Made by a program: the position numbers and the translations under genes
Shown: one piece after another, positions 8,351-17,787 of the stretch
Numbering within the stretch: position 1 is the first letter of the stretch
Layout: each line of letters opens with the position of its first letter
Assembly: GCA_903821605.1 (NCBI GenBank)
Contig: CAIJLZ010000017.1
Span: 62,001-126,000, forward strand
Source: an uncultured Sphingomonadales bacterium
GTDB lineage: Bacteria > Pseudomonadota > Alphaproteobacteria > Sphingomonadales > Sphingomonadaceae
DNA: 64,000 bases
Direction of reading: 5' to 3'
Notes under the pieces: model-generated
Told to the model about the DNA's origin: nothing
Seen by the model: the letters and a program-made list of their open reading frames with translations, nothing else
Database searches by the model: none

Positions 8351-9640
8351 TCAATCTTCCTGATCAAAACGAAGTTTGCGGATACCAAGGACATGGAGGG
8401 CGAGCTTTTCGTAAAAGGGCTCGCTGACCCCGCTACGAACCTTGTAGAGGAAATATTTCTCGAACCCAATCTTGGCGAGATGGACCCATTTGCCGCTCGA
8501 CGACCAGTTGAGGTTGCGCGGCGGGATTTGCGGCTGGGCCACGAACGCCACCCCGCCATCGCCGAAATCGGCAAGGCAGACGGCATTCCAGGTCGCTTCC
8601 TGTGTCGGTGCCTTGCCGGCCAATTCCCGTTTGAGGTTGGCCGCGATGGCCGCCACCATGGATTCAATCATAAAACCGGTCTTAGGCACGCCCACCGGCA
8701 CCGGGGTCGGCCCCACCGGCGGAATGGCGACACAGACGCCCAGCGAATAGACATTAGGGAAAGTCGGATTGCGCTGATGCTTGTCCGCGAGGATAAACCC
8801 GCGCGGGTTGGTGAGGCCCTCAATGCCGCGCACGGCGGGAACGCCGCGAAAGGCGGGAAGGATCATCGAAAAACCGAAGGGCAGATCATGCCGCGCCTTA
8901 ACCGCCCCATCCTCGGCAATCTCATCGACATGCATCATGCCGTCTTCGACCTGTGCGATCTTCGCATTGGTGATCCATTTGATATGGCGCTTGCGCAATT
9001 CGCTTTCGAGCAACGACTTGGTATCACCCACCCCATCAAGGCCGAGATGGCCGATATAAGGTTCAGCGGTGATGAACGTCATCGGCACGCGATCCCGCAC
9101 CTTGCGACGCCGCAATTCGGTATCCAGCAGCAGCGCGAATTCATAGGCCGGGCCATAGCAGGACGCGCCTTGCGCTGCCCCGACGATGATCGGCTTAGGG
9201 TCCGCCGCCAGCTTTTCAAAGGCGACCAATGACACCACCGCATGATCGGTGCGACAGATCGATTGGGTGAAGCCCTGCGGCCCCAGTCCTTCGATCTCGT
9301 CAAACGCCAGATCGGGTCCGGTCGCGATCACCAGATAGTCATAATCAACCATATTGCCGTCATTGAGTTCGATCCGGTTCTCCGTCGGATGAACGCGCTT
9401 GGCACCAATGGCGGTGAAACCGATGCCCTTTTTGGCCATGACCGGCGGGAGATGGACCTTGATCGCCTCCGGCTCGCGCCAGCGCACCGCCACCCATGGG
9501 TTGGAGGGGACGAACCAATAATCTTCCGAGTCGTTGACGACCATGACATCCGCCTTGCCCTGTGTGGCTTCGCGAATTTCATAGGCGGCGATGGTGCCAC
9601 CCAAGCCTGCACCGAGGACGATAATGCGGGGCAATGACAT
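8351..9640 (-). CDS. sqr: Sulfide:quinone oxidoreductase
   Basis: A 429-residue flavoprotein with an N-terminal FAD motif (IIVLGAGLGGTIAAYE). Three cysteines, C129 (SICRTDHA), C161 (GASCYGPAYEF) and C355 (NAVCLADFGDGG), are spaced 32 and 194 residues apart. This matches the three catalytic cysteines of type I SQR from Rhodobacter capsulatus (127/159/353). It oxidises sulfide to polysulfide and reduces quinone on the inner membrane face. ATG 9640 is preferred because AAGGGAGA stands at good distance; ATG 9646 is too close. First gene of an operon with DUF2892, tolC, AhpD-like and trxC genes. Confidence 0.92.
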   Translation of the reverse strand: MSLPRIIVLGAGLGGTIAAYEIREATQGKADVMVVNDSEDYWFVPSNPWVAVRWREPEAIKVHLPPVMAKKGIGFTAIGAKRVHPTENRIELNDGNMVDYDYLVIATGPDLAFDEIEGLGPQGFTQSICRTDHAVVSLVAFEKLAADPKPIIVGAAQGASCYGPAYEFALLLDTELRRRKVRDRVPMTFITAEPYIGHLGLDGVGDTKSLLESELRKRHIKWITNAKIAQVEDGMMHVDEIAEDGAVKARHDLPFGFSMILPAFRGVPAVRGIEGLTNPRGFILADKHQRNPTFPNVYSLGVCVAIPPVGPTPVPVGVPKTGFMIESMVAAIAANLKRELAGKAPTQEATWNAVCLADFGDGGVAFVAQPQIPPRNLNWSSSGKWVHLAKIGFEKYFLYKVRSGVSEPFYEKLALHVLGIRKLRFDQED

Positions 9641-9715
9641 CGACATTCTCCCTTGTGATCTTGTTGGCTGACGCTGTCGGAAAATCTCGCTCAGGCCAAT
9701 CGCATCGCACTTGAC

Positions 9716-9740
9716 TAATATAAGTGTTTTACAATATGAG
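9716..9740. promoter_or_regulatory. Candidate operator between sqr and rhodanese operons
   Basis: An AT-rich block in the divergent gap (9641-9800), TAATATAAGTGTTTTACAA then TATGAG, resembles the block at 5361-5387 upstream of the YeeE pair. It would be well placed to control both divergent operons through the SqrR-like repressors. Confidence 0.35.
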
Positions 9741-9800
9741 CAAGCAGTAATTTAAATAACAGTGATCCGGCACGCCGCCAGCAGCAAGGAATAGAGCGCG

Positions 9801-10136
9801 ATGGTATTCGGTTTCTGGAAATCCCGGCATCAGGAAATCCACGCAGTTGAACTCGCCGAGCGGCTGGGCAAAAACGAGGTGCTGGTCATCGATGTGCGCG
9901 AGCCGGGCGAGTTTGCCATGGGTCACATTCCGGGCGCGGTGAACATACCCTTGTCGAGCTTTGCGCCCGCGCGACTGCCTGATCCAAAGGGCCGCCAGCT
10001 GGTGCTGACCTGTCTTGGGGGCAAGCGGTCGGGAATGGCGCTGGACAAATGCCGTGCCGCTGAGGCAGCGGTAGATACGCATCTCAAGGGCGGCATGGCC
10101 GCGTGGCAGGCGAGCCGCCTGCCAGTGGAACGATAA
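9801..10136 (+). CDS. Single-domain rhodanese (thiosulfate sulfurtransferase-like)
   Basis: A 111-residue rhodanese domain with the start motif LVIDVREPGEFAMGHIPGA and the active-site loop C71-L-G-G-K-R-S-G. These proteins carry sulfane sulfur as a cysteine persulfide. It is the first gene of the plus-strand operon (rhodanese, adaptor, RND permease, ArsR), divergent from sqr. It probably accepts sulfur from SQR-derived polysulfide. Confidence 0.92.
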   Translation: MVFGFWKSRHQEIHAVELAERLGKNEVLVIDVREPGEFAMGHIPGAVNIPLSSFAPARLPDPKGRQLVLTCLGGKRSGMALDKCRAAEAAVDTHLKGGMAAWQASRLPVER

Positions 10137-10153
10137 GCGGAAGGACAAGCGGC

Positions 10154-11164
10154 ATGAAAAGGTCAATGATCGCGCTGGCATTGCTGAGCCTGCCACTCGC
10201 AGGCTGCGGCAGCGAGAGCGAAGCGCCCAAGGCGACCGCGCCTGCCGGCCCGCGCCTGACGCTGCGTGCCACCGACACGACGAACTGGCAGGATGTCAGT
10301 GCTGAAATCGCGACCGTCGATCAGGCGCAGGTGCTGGCCCGCATCCCCGGCATTCTGACCTCGCTGTCCGTGCGCGAAGGCGACATGGTGCGCAAGGGAC
10401 AGGTAATCGGGCATATTGTGGACAGCCAGCTCGGATATCAGGCCGGGGCCTATGGCGCGCAGGCCGCCGCCGCACAGGCACAGGCCGCGCAGGCACAGGC
10501 GGAACTCGATCGGGTGCGCTTCCTGTTCCAAAACGGCGTTTATGCCAAGGCCCGGCTGGAACAAGCGGAAGCCGCCGCCACCGCCGCCCATGCCCAAACC
10601 CGTGCCGCGCGGGCGCAACAGGACGCCGTCAGCGCGGTGGCCGGACAAGGGGCGGTCATGGCCCCGGCCAGCGGTCGCGTATTGCGCGCCGATATTCCCG
10701 CCGGTGCGCCGGTCGCGCCCGGCATGGCGATTGCCGTCATTACCGCCGGGCCGACCATTCTGCGGCTCGACATGCCGGAATCGCTGGCCGACAATGTTCA
10801 GCCCGGCGCACAAGTCCGTGCGAGCGAGATCGGCAATGGCCAGACCCTTGGCCGGGTAATCCGGGTCTATCCCGCCGTCACCGCCGGACAAGTCACCGCC
10901 GATGTCGAACTGGCGGGCATCGACAATCGCTTCATCGGGCGGCGGGTGGCCGCCAAGGTCGAAACGGGCAAGCGCAAGGCGTTGCTCGTCCCGACCCGCT
11001 TTGTCACCAACCGGTTCGGGATCGACTATGTGATGCTGCTCGCCAAAGACGGCAGCGCCGGGCAAGTGCCAGTGCAGATCGCGCCAGCAGCCGAACCGGG
11101 CACGGTGGAGATCCTCTCCGGCGCGGTGGCGGGTGACATGTTGATCGGGACGGGCGCGCAATGA
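10154..11164 (+). CDS. RND efflux periplasmic adaptor lipoprotein (MFP)
   Basis: A 336-residue adaptor with a lipoprotein signal peptide (MKRSMIALALLSLPLAGC, lipobox LAGC). The biotinyl-lipoyl-like half motif REGDMVRKGQVIG follows, then an alanine/glutamine-rich hairpin and beta-barrel regions. GGAAGGA lies before ATG 10154. It overlaps the RND permease start by 4 bases. It would link the permease to the TolC-type channel encoded divergently at 6.9-8.1 kb. Confidence 0.92.
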   Translation: MKRSMIALALLSLPLAGCGSESEAPKATAPAGPRLTLRATDTTNWQDVSAEIATVDQAQVLARIPGILTSLSVREGDMVRKGQVIGHIVDSQLGYQAGAYGAQAAAAQAQAAQAQAELDRVRFLFQNGVYAKARLEQAEAAATAAHAQTRAARAQQDAVSAVAGQGAVMAPASGRVLRADIPAGAPVAPGMAIAVITAGPTILRLDMPESLADNVQPGAQVRASEIGNGQTLGRVIRVYPAVTAGQVTADVELAGIDNRFIGRRVAAKVETGKRKALLVPTRFVTNRFGIDYVMLLAKDGSAGQVPVQIAPAAEPGTVEILSGAVAGDMLIGTGAQ

Positions 11165-14100
11165 ACCTCGGCATCTCGGGCAAGCTCACCCGCGCGACGA
11201 TCCGGTCGCCACTGACGCCACTATTCCTGCTCGCCGCGATCATCGTCGGGCTGATTGCGACCATCACCATCCCGCGCGAAGAAGAGCCGCAAATCAAGGT
11301 GCCGATGATCGACATCCGGGTCATCGCCCCCGGGCTTTCGGCGCCAGATGCGGTCGAACTGGTCGCCAAGCCGCTCGAAACCATCGTCAAGAGCGTGGAC
11401 GGCGTCGAACATGTCTATACCCAGGCGCAGGACAACGGCGTGTTGGTGACGGCGCGCTTCCTTGTCGGATCCAATCCGGAAGATGCGGCCATCCGCATCG
11501 ACGAGAAAATCGCCGCTAATATCGACCGCATCCCGGTCGGCATCCCGCCGCCGCAGATCACGGTGCGCGGCATCAATGACGTCCCCATCGTGGTGCTGAC
11601 GCTCACCCCCAAGCCCGGGGCCGCCGGCCAGTGGAACGACCAGAGCCTGCTTGAATTGGCGGGCAAGCTCCGCAATGAAATCGCCAAGGTCGATGATGTC
11701 GGCCTGTCCTTCATCACCGGCGGCCAACGCATGGCATTGCGCGTGGTGCCGGACCCGGCAAAGCTTGCGCTTTATCGAGTGCCGCTTGGCAGCGTGATCG
11801 AAGCGGTTAGCCAAGCCAATCGCGCCTTTCCGGTCAACAATGTGCGCGAAAATGGTCAGGCGGCCTTGGTCGTCGCCGGCCAGACGCTGAAAAGTGCCGA
11901 GGAGCTTGGCAGTCTCACCGTGCGTTCGGTGAATGGCGCACCGGTGCTGCTCCGCAATGTCGCGCGGGTCGAACAGGCGGCCAGCCAGGATCAGGCGCGC
12001 GCGTGGCGCTGGGCCAAGGATGCGCAACAGGGCTGGACGATGAGCCCAGCGGTGAGCGTTGCCGTCGCCAAGCGGGCCGGTGCCAATGCGGTGCAGGTGT
12101 CGGAATCGGTCGTGCAGCGGGTGGACATGCTCAAAGGTCGCCTGATTCCGCCGGGCGTCGAGGTCGCGGTGACCCGCAATTATGGGGAGTCGGCCAATGA
12201 CAAGGCGAATGAACTGATCTTCCACCTCGCGTTGGCGACAATCTCCATCGTGGTGCTGATCGGTTTTGCCATCGGCTGGCGTGAAGCGGGCGTCACCGCC
12301 ATCGTCATCCCGACAACCATCATGCTGACGATGTTCGCGTCCAATGTCATGGGCTTTACCATCAACCGGGTCAGCCTGTTTGCGCTGATCTTTTCCATCG
12401 GCATCCTTGTCGACGACGCGATTGTGATGATCGAAAACATTGCCCGCCACTGGGCGATGCGCGATGGCCGAACCCGGATTGACGCCGCCGTCGAGGCGGT
12501 GGCCGAGGTCGGCAATCCAACCATCATCGCGACGCTCACGGTGGTCGCCGCCCTGTTGCCGATGCTGTTCGTGTCCGGGTTGATGGGCCCCTATATGGCC
12601 CCGATCCCAATCAATGCGTCCGCCGCCATGATCTTCTCCTTCTTCGTCGCGGTCATCATCGCGCCATGGCTGATGGTCCGCTTCGCCCGCGAGGCGCTGG
12701 CGCATGACGATGGCCATGCGGTCGGCGGCAAGCTTGGCGCGCTTTATGCTCGCCATGCCCGCCGGGTGATCGCCACCCGCGACAGCGCCAAGCGATTCTT
12801 GATCGGCGTCGGCGTCGCGACCCTCGTGGCGTGCTCGATGTTCTACTTCAAGGCGGTCACGGTGAAACTGTTGCCGTTCGACAATAAGAGCGAAGTCCAG
12901 CTTGTCGTCGATATGCCCGAGGGCACCAGTCTGGAAACGACATCGCGCATCCTGGAACAGACCGCCGCCATCGCACGCGGGGTGCAGGAAGTGGTGTCGA
13001 TGGAGGCCTATGCCGGCACCTCGGCCCCGTTCAACTTCAACGGGCTGGTCCGCCATTATTTCCTCCGCAGCCAGCCCGAAATGGGCGACCTGATGGTGAC
13101 ATTATTGCCCAAGGGCGACCGCAGCCGGTCGAGCCACGAAATCGCGGTCGACCTGCGCACGCGATTGCAAGCAGTGGCACTGCCCCAAGGTGGCTCGATC
13201 AAGGTGGTCGAAACCCCGCCCGGCCCGCCGGTGCTGGCGACCCTGCTTGCCGAAATTTACGGCCCTGATGAAGCCACCCGGCGCGCAACCGCAGCCAAGC
13301 TGGAAGAGATTTTCCGTTCGGTGCCGTTCATCGTCGATGTCGACAATAGCTATGGCCAGCCGCGCCCGACATTGCGCCTGACGCCTGATCGGGCGAAGCT
13401 GGATCATTATGGCCTGTCAGAACGCCAATTGTTCGATTCCATTGGCGCGCTACTGGGCGGGCAAGTGGTGGGCTATGCCCCGCGCGGCGGTGAGCGGGAT
13501 CCGCTGCCGATTGAGATGACGCTCGACCAGTCGCAACGCAGTTGGTCAAGCGGTCTCGCCGCCACCCCGGTGGCGGTGGCGCAAGGGCCGGGCGGGCCTC
13601 AGCTCATCCCGCTGGGTGAGTTGGTCAGTGCGCGCATGGAACCGGGCGGGCAAGCCATCTTCCGGCGCGACGGTCGCGGCGCGACCATGGTGATGGCCGA
13701 TCTGGCAGGGCGTTATGAGGCACCGATCTATGGCATGCTGGCCGTCGATGAGGCGGTCGAGCAATTCGACTGGCAGGCCCATGGACTGACCAAGCCAGAC
13801 ATTATTCTCAACGGCCAACCGGACGACGAAAGCCGGCCATCGCTGTTATGGGATGGCGAATGGGAAATCACTTGGGTGACGTTCCGCGATATGGGCGGGG
13901 CGTTCATGGTGGCGCTGCTTGGTATTTATGTGCTGGTCGTCGGCCAGTTCCGCAGCTTCAAATTGCCGCTGGTGATCCTGACCCCGGTGCCGCTGACCCT
14001 GATCGGGATCGTGCTCGGCCATATATTGTTTCAGGCACCGTTCACGGCAACGTCAATGATCGGGTTCATCGCGCTGGCGGGGATCATCGTTCGCAATTCA

Positions 14101-14382
14101 ATCCTGTTGGTCGACTTCATCCGCCACGCCCGCTCGCCCGACAAGAGCCTGCGCGAGACGCTGCTGGAAGCGGGCATGATCCGGTTCAAGCCGATTGTGC
14201 TGACGGCGGCGGCGGCGATGATCGGTGCTGCGGTGATCCTGACCGACCCGATTTTTCAGGGGTTGGCGATCTCGCTCTTGTTCGGCTTGGCATCGTCCAC
14301 CTTGCTCACCGTGCTGGTGATCCCCGCAATCTACATCGTGCTACGGGACGATGGCCAGTTGCTTCCCGAAACCGACGCATGA
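11161..14382 (+). CDS. RND-family efflux permease
   Basis: The 1073-residue protein has the AcrB-superfamily layout: an N-terminal membrane helix, two large periplasmic loops, and two helix bundles. The TM4 proton-relay region reads GILVDDAIVMIEN with the paired aspartates usual for HAE-1-type pumps, and there is no heavy-metal (CzcA) signature. The start overlaps the adaptor stop and its stop overlaps the ArsR start, both as ATGA. Its place between a rhodanese and an SqrR-like repressor suggests sulfur-stress control; the exported compound is not known. Confidence 0.92.
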   Translation: MNLGISGKLTRATIRSPLTPLFLLAAIIVGLIATITIPREEEPQIKVPMIDIRVIAPGLSAPDAVELVAKPLETIVKSVDGVEHVYTQAQDNGVLVTARFLVGSNPEDAAIRIDEKIAANIDRIPVGIPPPQITVRGINDVPIVVLTLTPKPGAAGQWNDQSLLELAGKLRNEIAKVDDVGLSFITGGQRMALRVVPDPAKLALYRVPLGSVIEAVSQANRAFPVNNVRENGQAALVVAGQTLKSAEELGSLTVRSVNGAPVLLRNVARVEQAASQDQARAWRWAKDAQQGWTMSPAVSVAVAKRAGANAVQVSESVVQRVDMLKGRLIPPGVEVAVTRNYGESANDKANELIFHLALATISIVVLIGFAIGWREAGVTAIVIPTTIMLTMFASNVMGFTINRVSLFALIFSIGILVDDAIVMIENIARHWAMRDGRTRIDAAVEAVAEVGNPTIIATLTVVAALLPMLFVSGLMGPYMAPIPINASAAMIFSFFVAVIIAPWLMVRFAREALAHDDGHAVGGKLGALYARHARRVIATRDSAKRFLIGVGVATLVACSMFYFKAVTVKLLPFDNKSEVQLVVDMPEGTSLETTSRILEQTAAIARGVQEVVSMEAYAGTSAPFNFNGLVRHYFLRSQPEMGDLMVTLLPKGDRSRSSHEIAVDLRTRLQAVALPQGGSIKVVETPPGPPVLATLLAEIYGPDEATRRATAAKLEEIFRSVPFIVDVDNSYGQPRPTLRLTPDRAKLDHYGLSERQLFDSIGALLGGQVVGYAPRGGERDPLPIEMTLDQSQRSWSSGLAATPVAVAQGPGGPQLIPLGELVSARMEPGGQAIFRRDGRGATMVMADLAGRYEAPIYGMLAVDEAVEQFDWQAHGLTKPDIILNGQPDDESRPSLLWDGEWEITWVTFRDMGGAFMVALLGIYVLVVGQFRSFKLPLVILTPVPLTLIGIVLGHILFQAPFTATSMIGFIALAGIIVRNSILLVDFIRHARSPDKSLRETLLEAGMIRFKPIVLTAAAAMIGAAVILTDPIFQGLAISLLFGLASSTLLTVLVIPAIYIVLRDDGQLLPETDA

Positions 14383-14705
14383 AACCTGCCAGCCTTGACG
14401 ATCTTCAGGCCAATGCCGACCGCATGGCGGCCCGGCTCAAGGTCATGAGCAATCCGTTGCGGCTGATGATGCTGTGCCGCTTGGAAGAGGGCGAAGTGTC
14501 GGTCAATGAACTGGTCGCGCTCACCGGCCTTGCCCAATCCTCGGTCTCGCAGCATCTCGCCCTGCTGCGTGCCGAGGGCGTGGTCAGCATCCGGCAACAG
14601 GCGCAAACGCGTTTTTACCGCCTGACCGACCCGGTGGTTCGTGCCGTTATCCAGACGCTATGCACCTTGTGCGATCATGGCTGCGACGAGACCGCCACCC
14701 ATTGA
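14379..14705 (+). CDS. ArsR-family repressor, second SqrR/BigR-like paralogue
   Basis: 108 residues, clearly paralogous to the regulator at 5652-5993 (shared SNP/HPLRLMMLCRLEE and SVSQHLALLR segments). Cysteines are C33, C95, C98 and C102; C33 and C95 or C98 match the SqrR pair, and the extra C-terminal cysteines are unusual. It is the last gene of the rhodanese-RND operon and overlaps the permease by 4 bases, so autoregulation of that operon by reactive sulfur is likely. Confidence 0.85.
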   Translation: MKPASLDDLQANADRMAARLKVMSNPLRLMMLCRLEEGEVSVNELVALTGLAQSSVSQHLALLRAEGVVSIRQQAQTRFYRLTDPVVRAVIQTLCTLCDHGCDETATH

Positions 14706-14754
14706 GATCAGCGCGCGCTGCCCAAGCGATGGCAAGCCAGCACCGCAAACGACA

Positions 14755-14784
14755 AAGGGCGGCCATATGTCCATGACCGCCCTT
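14755..14784 (-). terminator. Hairpin terminator downstream of the phasin gene
   Basis: An 8-bp stem (AAGGGCGG/CCGCCCTT), extended by 3 bp after a mismatch, is followed on the minus strand by T-rich TTTGTCGTTTG. It lies 36 bases past the phasin stop and is also between the convergent ArsR and phasin genes. Confidence 0.6.
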
Positions 14785-14819
14785 GATCCGTCCCGGACCA
14801 TGGCCCGGAGTGCAGAAGC

Positions 14820-15203
14820 TTAGTTCGCCTGCTGCATCAGCGAAGCGAGACGCTCCTTCAGCGGGTTGATCGCCTGCTCGCCGGTGCGCTGCAGCGACTG
14901 ACCAAAATGGGCCGCGTCCTGCGAAAAGCGGTTGAACTGCTTTTGGGCAAGGTCATATTGCAACTTGAACAAGTCGGTCGGGTTGCGCACGCCCATCAGC
15001 GCCGAAAGCGCCGCCTTATTCTCTTCGATCTGCTTGCGGCCCTGCTCCACGACATCGGAAGACAGTTGCTTAACGCCGGCAGCAACCGCGTCCTTGCTAG
15101 CATTGAGCGCATCGATATTGGCCTGGGCAACCTTACCCAGATCACCAAAAGCATCAAAATTCTTGCCGAACATCGACGCGGAAGTCTGCTTGGTCTTCGT
15201 CAT
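14820..15203 (-). CDS. Phasin family protein
   Basis: A 127-residue, helical, Ala/Gln-rich protein without signal peptide that matches phasins (PF09361 type): a leading FGDLGKVAQANIDALNAS and a central DLFKLQYDLAQKQFNRFSQDA. Phasins coat polyhydroxyalkanoate granules and limit their size. It is monocistronic with its own terminator. No PHA synthase is nearby. Crotonyl-CoA and acetoacetate from the lysine pathway in this window could feed PHB, but that link is inference. Confidence 0.88.
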   Translation of the reverse strand: MTKTKQTSASMFGKNFDAFGDLGKVAQANIDALNASKDAVAAGVKQLSSDVVEQGRKQIEENKAALSALMGVRNPTDLFKLQYDLAQKQFNRFSQDAAHFGQSLQRTGEQAINPLKERLASLMQQAN

Positions 15204-15402
15204 GTCTATCTACCTCACGATAATCTGATGCCCGCGCCCATAATGCTGCATCGCACAATCGTCAATCGCTTTATGGTGCGTTGCACAAAATAACACCATA
15301 ATGGGTATAGTGTCGTCTGATGAAGGCCTGGTGGCCGAAGTGATGGGGCGGCATCCCCACCCGTTTGCCGCCATCACGGGTGGGGATTTCTCTATCCCGC
15401 TG
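15204..15402. other. Phasin upstream region
   Basis: About 200 bp between the phasin start and the end of the PQQ dehydrogenase gene, both on the minus strand. It should contain the phasin promoter; no clear terminator for the PQQ gene is seen. Confidence 0.4.
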
Positions 15403-17787
15403 CTATTTCCGATCCAGCGCATAAGCGACGACGAAGTCACCGCGCTGAGTACGCATGGAGGCATGGCCGCCGGCCGCGATCACGACATATTGCCGCCCGG
15501 TCTTCTCGGACACATAGCTCATCGGATTCGCCTGTCCGCCTGCAGGGAGACGTGACTGCCAAAGGGGCTGGCCGGTCTCGACATCAAACGCCCGCAAATA
15601 GCGATCGATCGTGGCCGCGATGAAGGCGACACCGCCGCGCGTCACCACTGCCCCGCCCAGGTTGAACACCCCGACCGGCAAGGCCACACCCAATGGGGCA
15701 TGATCACGCGTCGTGCCCAGCGGGCGCTTCCACAACAGCTTGTTGGTCTTCAAATCAACCGCCGCAATCTCGCCCCATGGCGGGCGATGGCAGGGCAGGC
15801 CAAGCGGCGAGAAGAACGGGATGGTCTCGACCCCAAAAGGCGTTCCCGCCTGCGGGAAAACCGCATAATGCATTTTGGCCGGTTTCGCGTCCTTGTCTGG
15901 CACGCCCGCCGGACGCACACCCATTTTCTCGACCTCGGCACGCGGGATCAGCTTGTCGAGATAGGGCAGGCGACTGGTGTTGACGATCATGATCTGGCGC
16001 TCGGGATCAACCGCCACGCCACCCCAATCGATGGTCCCAAAAGAGCTTGGATAGATGATCGAGCCACGTTCCGACTGCGGCGTGAACAGCCCAGCATAAT
16101 GATGGGAGCGATAATTGACCCGGCACCACAGCTGGTCAATCGGGCTTGCCCCCCACATATCGGCCTCTCGCAAATCGGGCGGCGTGAAGGACGGCCAACC
16201 CACCGAGAAAGGCTGGGTCGGTGACAGCCACTCTCCCCGCGCGGCCCCTTGCGGCACCGGGCGTTCGACAACCGGGATGATCGGCTTGCCATCGCGCCGG
16301 TCAAGCATGAATAGCTCGCCCCATTTCGTGGCGACGATCATGGCCGGGACGCGTGCGCCCTTGACGGTGACATCAACCAAGGTCGGCTGTGCCCCAATGT
16401 CATAATCCCAGATGTCGTGATGAACCGTCTGAAAATGCCAGCGCACATCACCGGTCCGGACATCAAGTGCAACAATCGAGCTGGCATAACGATCCTGCGC
16501 CGCCGACCGCTGGCCGCCGAAAAAGTCGGGTGGCGTGTTGCCGGTCGGCAGATAGACCAGACCCAGCGCCGGGTCGGCGCTCATCACCGACCAGACATTG
16601 GGCGTGTTCCGGGTATAGACCCCGCCCGGCGGCGTGCCCTTGATGCCCTTGGGCGATGCCACATCCCAACCCCAAAGCAATTCGCCCGTCACCGCGTGAT
16701 AGGCACGCACCACCCCGGGTGGCTCGTCGTTCGACTGGTTGTCGAGCACAAACGACCCGATGATCACCGCGTCGCCCACAATCGCCGGTGGCGAGGTGGT
16801 GAAATGATAGCCCGGCAGCAGCGGCCCAAGATTGCGATCCAACCGGACTTCGCCGCCCTCGCCGAAACCCGTGCATGACCGACCAGTCGCAAGATCGACC
16901 GAGATCAGCCGATCATCCACCGTGCCAACGAACAGGCGCTGGTCACAAAAGGCCTTCGACCCCTTGCCCGGATAATAAGACAGGCCACGGCAAGCGAGAT
17001 GGACGGCACCCTTGGTGTTCGTCGCGGGATCATGACGCCACTTCTCGCGACCCGTATCCGGATCAAGCGCGATCAGTTCATTGTGTGGCGTGCAGAGATA
17101 CAGGCCATCGCCGATCTTGATCGGCGTGGCCTCGAACGCGGCACTGATCCCCGCAGGCTCATGCGCCCGCAGCCTATCGCCCGTGCGATATTGCCACGCG
17201 ACTTTCAGCCCGGCGACATTATCGCGGTTGATCTGGTCGGACGCCGTGAATTTCTGGGCCGCAAACGAGCCGCCAAATTGCTGCCATTCCTGCGCGCTCG
17301 GATCCGTGCCCTGCACCGGCGCGGTCCGCGCCCGTCCGCTGCCCTCGGCAGGATCCTGCGTCAAGGTCACGAGCCAGACGCCAAGCACCAGTACCGGCAC
17401 AATGGCCAGCAACGCGCCCGAAGGCTGCGGACCGGTGCGCGCGCCTGTCCGGAAAAGCGGCATCGCGAGCAACAGCCCCACCACCGCCGGTCCCAGCAGG
17501 CGCGGCATCAACTGCCAACCCGCAAAGCCGACTTCCGCCACGCTCCACAGCAGCGTCACCAACAAAATGAGCATGAAGGAGACCGGACCCCAGCCCGAAC
17601 GGCGGTACAATAGCGCCGCGCTGATGACGAGCGCCGGGCCGACCAACACATAATAAATCGAGCCACCCAGCCGCGCGAGCTGCACACCGCCAGCAAACAG
17701 GCCCAGCCCCGTCAGGGCCAACAGCAGCAAGACAACCAGCCTCAACCCTTGGCTTAAATACCCACTTCGAGTCGCACGCACCGACAT
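15403..17787 (-). CDS. Membrane-bound PQQ-dependent dehydrogenase (glucose/quinate/shikimate type)
   Basis: 794 residues. About five membrane helices occupy residues 10-140, followed by a periplasmic PQQ beta-propeller. The catalytic aspartate region HHDIWDYDIGAQPTLVDV matches the HHDxWDxD-AQPTL motif of mGDH and quinate dehydrogenase. Size and layout equal E. coli Gcd. It oxidises a sugar or polyol in the periplasm and passes electrons to ubiquinone. ATG 17787 is chosen because AAGGAG lies 8 bases upstream. Glucose and quinate cannot be told apart by eye. No pqq biosynthesis genes are in the window. Confidence 0.9.
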   Translation of the reverse strand: MSVRATRSGYLSQGLRLVVLLLLALTGLGLFAGGVQLARLGGSIYYVLVGPALVISAALLYRRSGWGPVSFMLILLVTLLWSVAEVGFAGWQLMPRLLGPAVVGLLLAMPLFRTGARTGPQPSGALLAIVPVLVLGVWLVTLTQDPAEGSGRARTAPVQGTDPSAQEWQQFGGSFAAQKFTASDQINRDNVAGLKVAWQYRTGDRLRAHEPAGISAAFEATPIKIGDGLYLCTPHNELIALDPDTGREKWRHDPATNTKGAVHLACRGLSYYPGKGSKAFCDQRLFVGTVDDRLISVDLATGRSCTGFGEGGEVRLDRNLGPLLPGYHFTTSPPAIVGDAVIIGSFVLDNQSNDEPPGVVRAYHAVTGELLWGWDVASPKGIKGTPPGGVYTRNTPNVWSVMSADPALGLVYLPTGNTPPDFFGGQRSAAQDRYASSIVALDVRTGDVRWHFQTVHHDIWDYDIGAQPTLVDVTVKGARVPAMIVATKWGELFMLDRRDGKPIIPVVERPVPQGAARGEWLSPTQPFSVGWPSFTPPDLREADMWGASPIDQLWCRVNYRSHHYAGLFTPQSERGSIIYPSSFGTIDWGGVAVDPERQIMIVNTSRLPYLDKLIPRAEVEKMGVRPAGVPDKDAKPAKMHYAVFPQAGTPFGVETIPFFSPLGLPCHRPPWGEIAAVDLKTNKLLWKRPLGTTRDHAPLGVALPVGVFNLGGAVVTRGGVAFIAATIDRYLRAFDVETGQPLWQSRLPAGGQANPMSYVSEKTGRQYVVIAAGGHASMRTQRGDFVVAYALDRK

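Noticed and set aside
11221-13056. Antisense frame of 611 codons within the RND permease gene
   Set aside because: His/Asp/Arg-rich, low-complexity composition with no family features, opposite a full-length RND permease.
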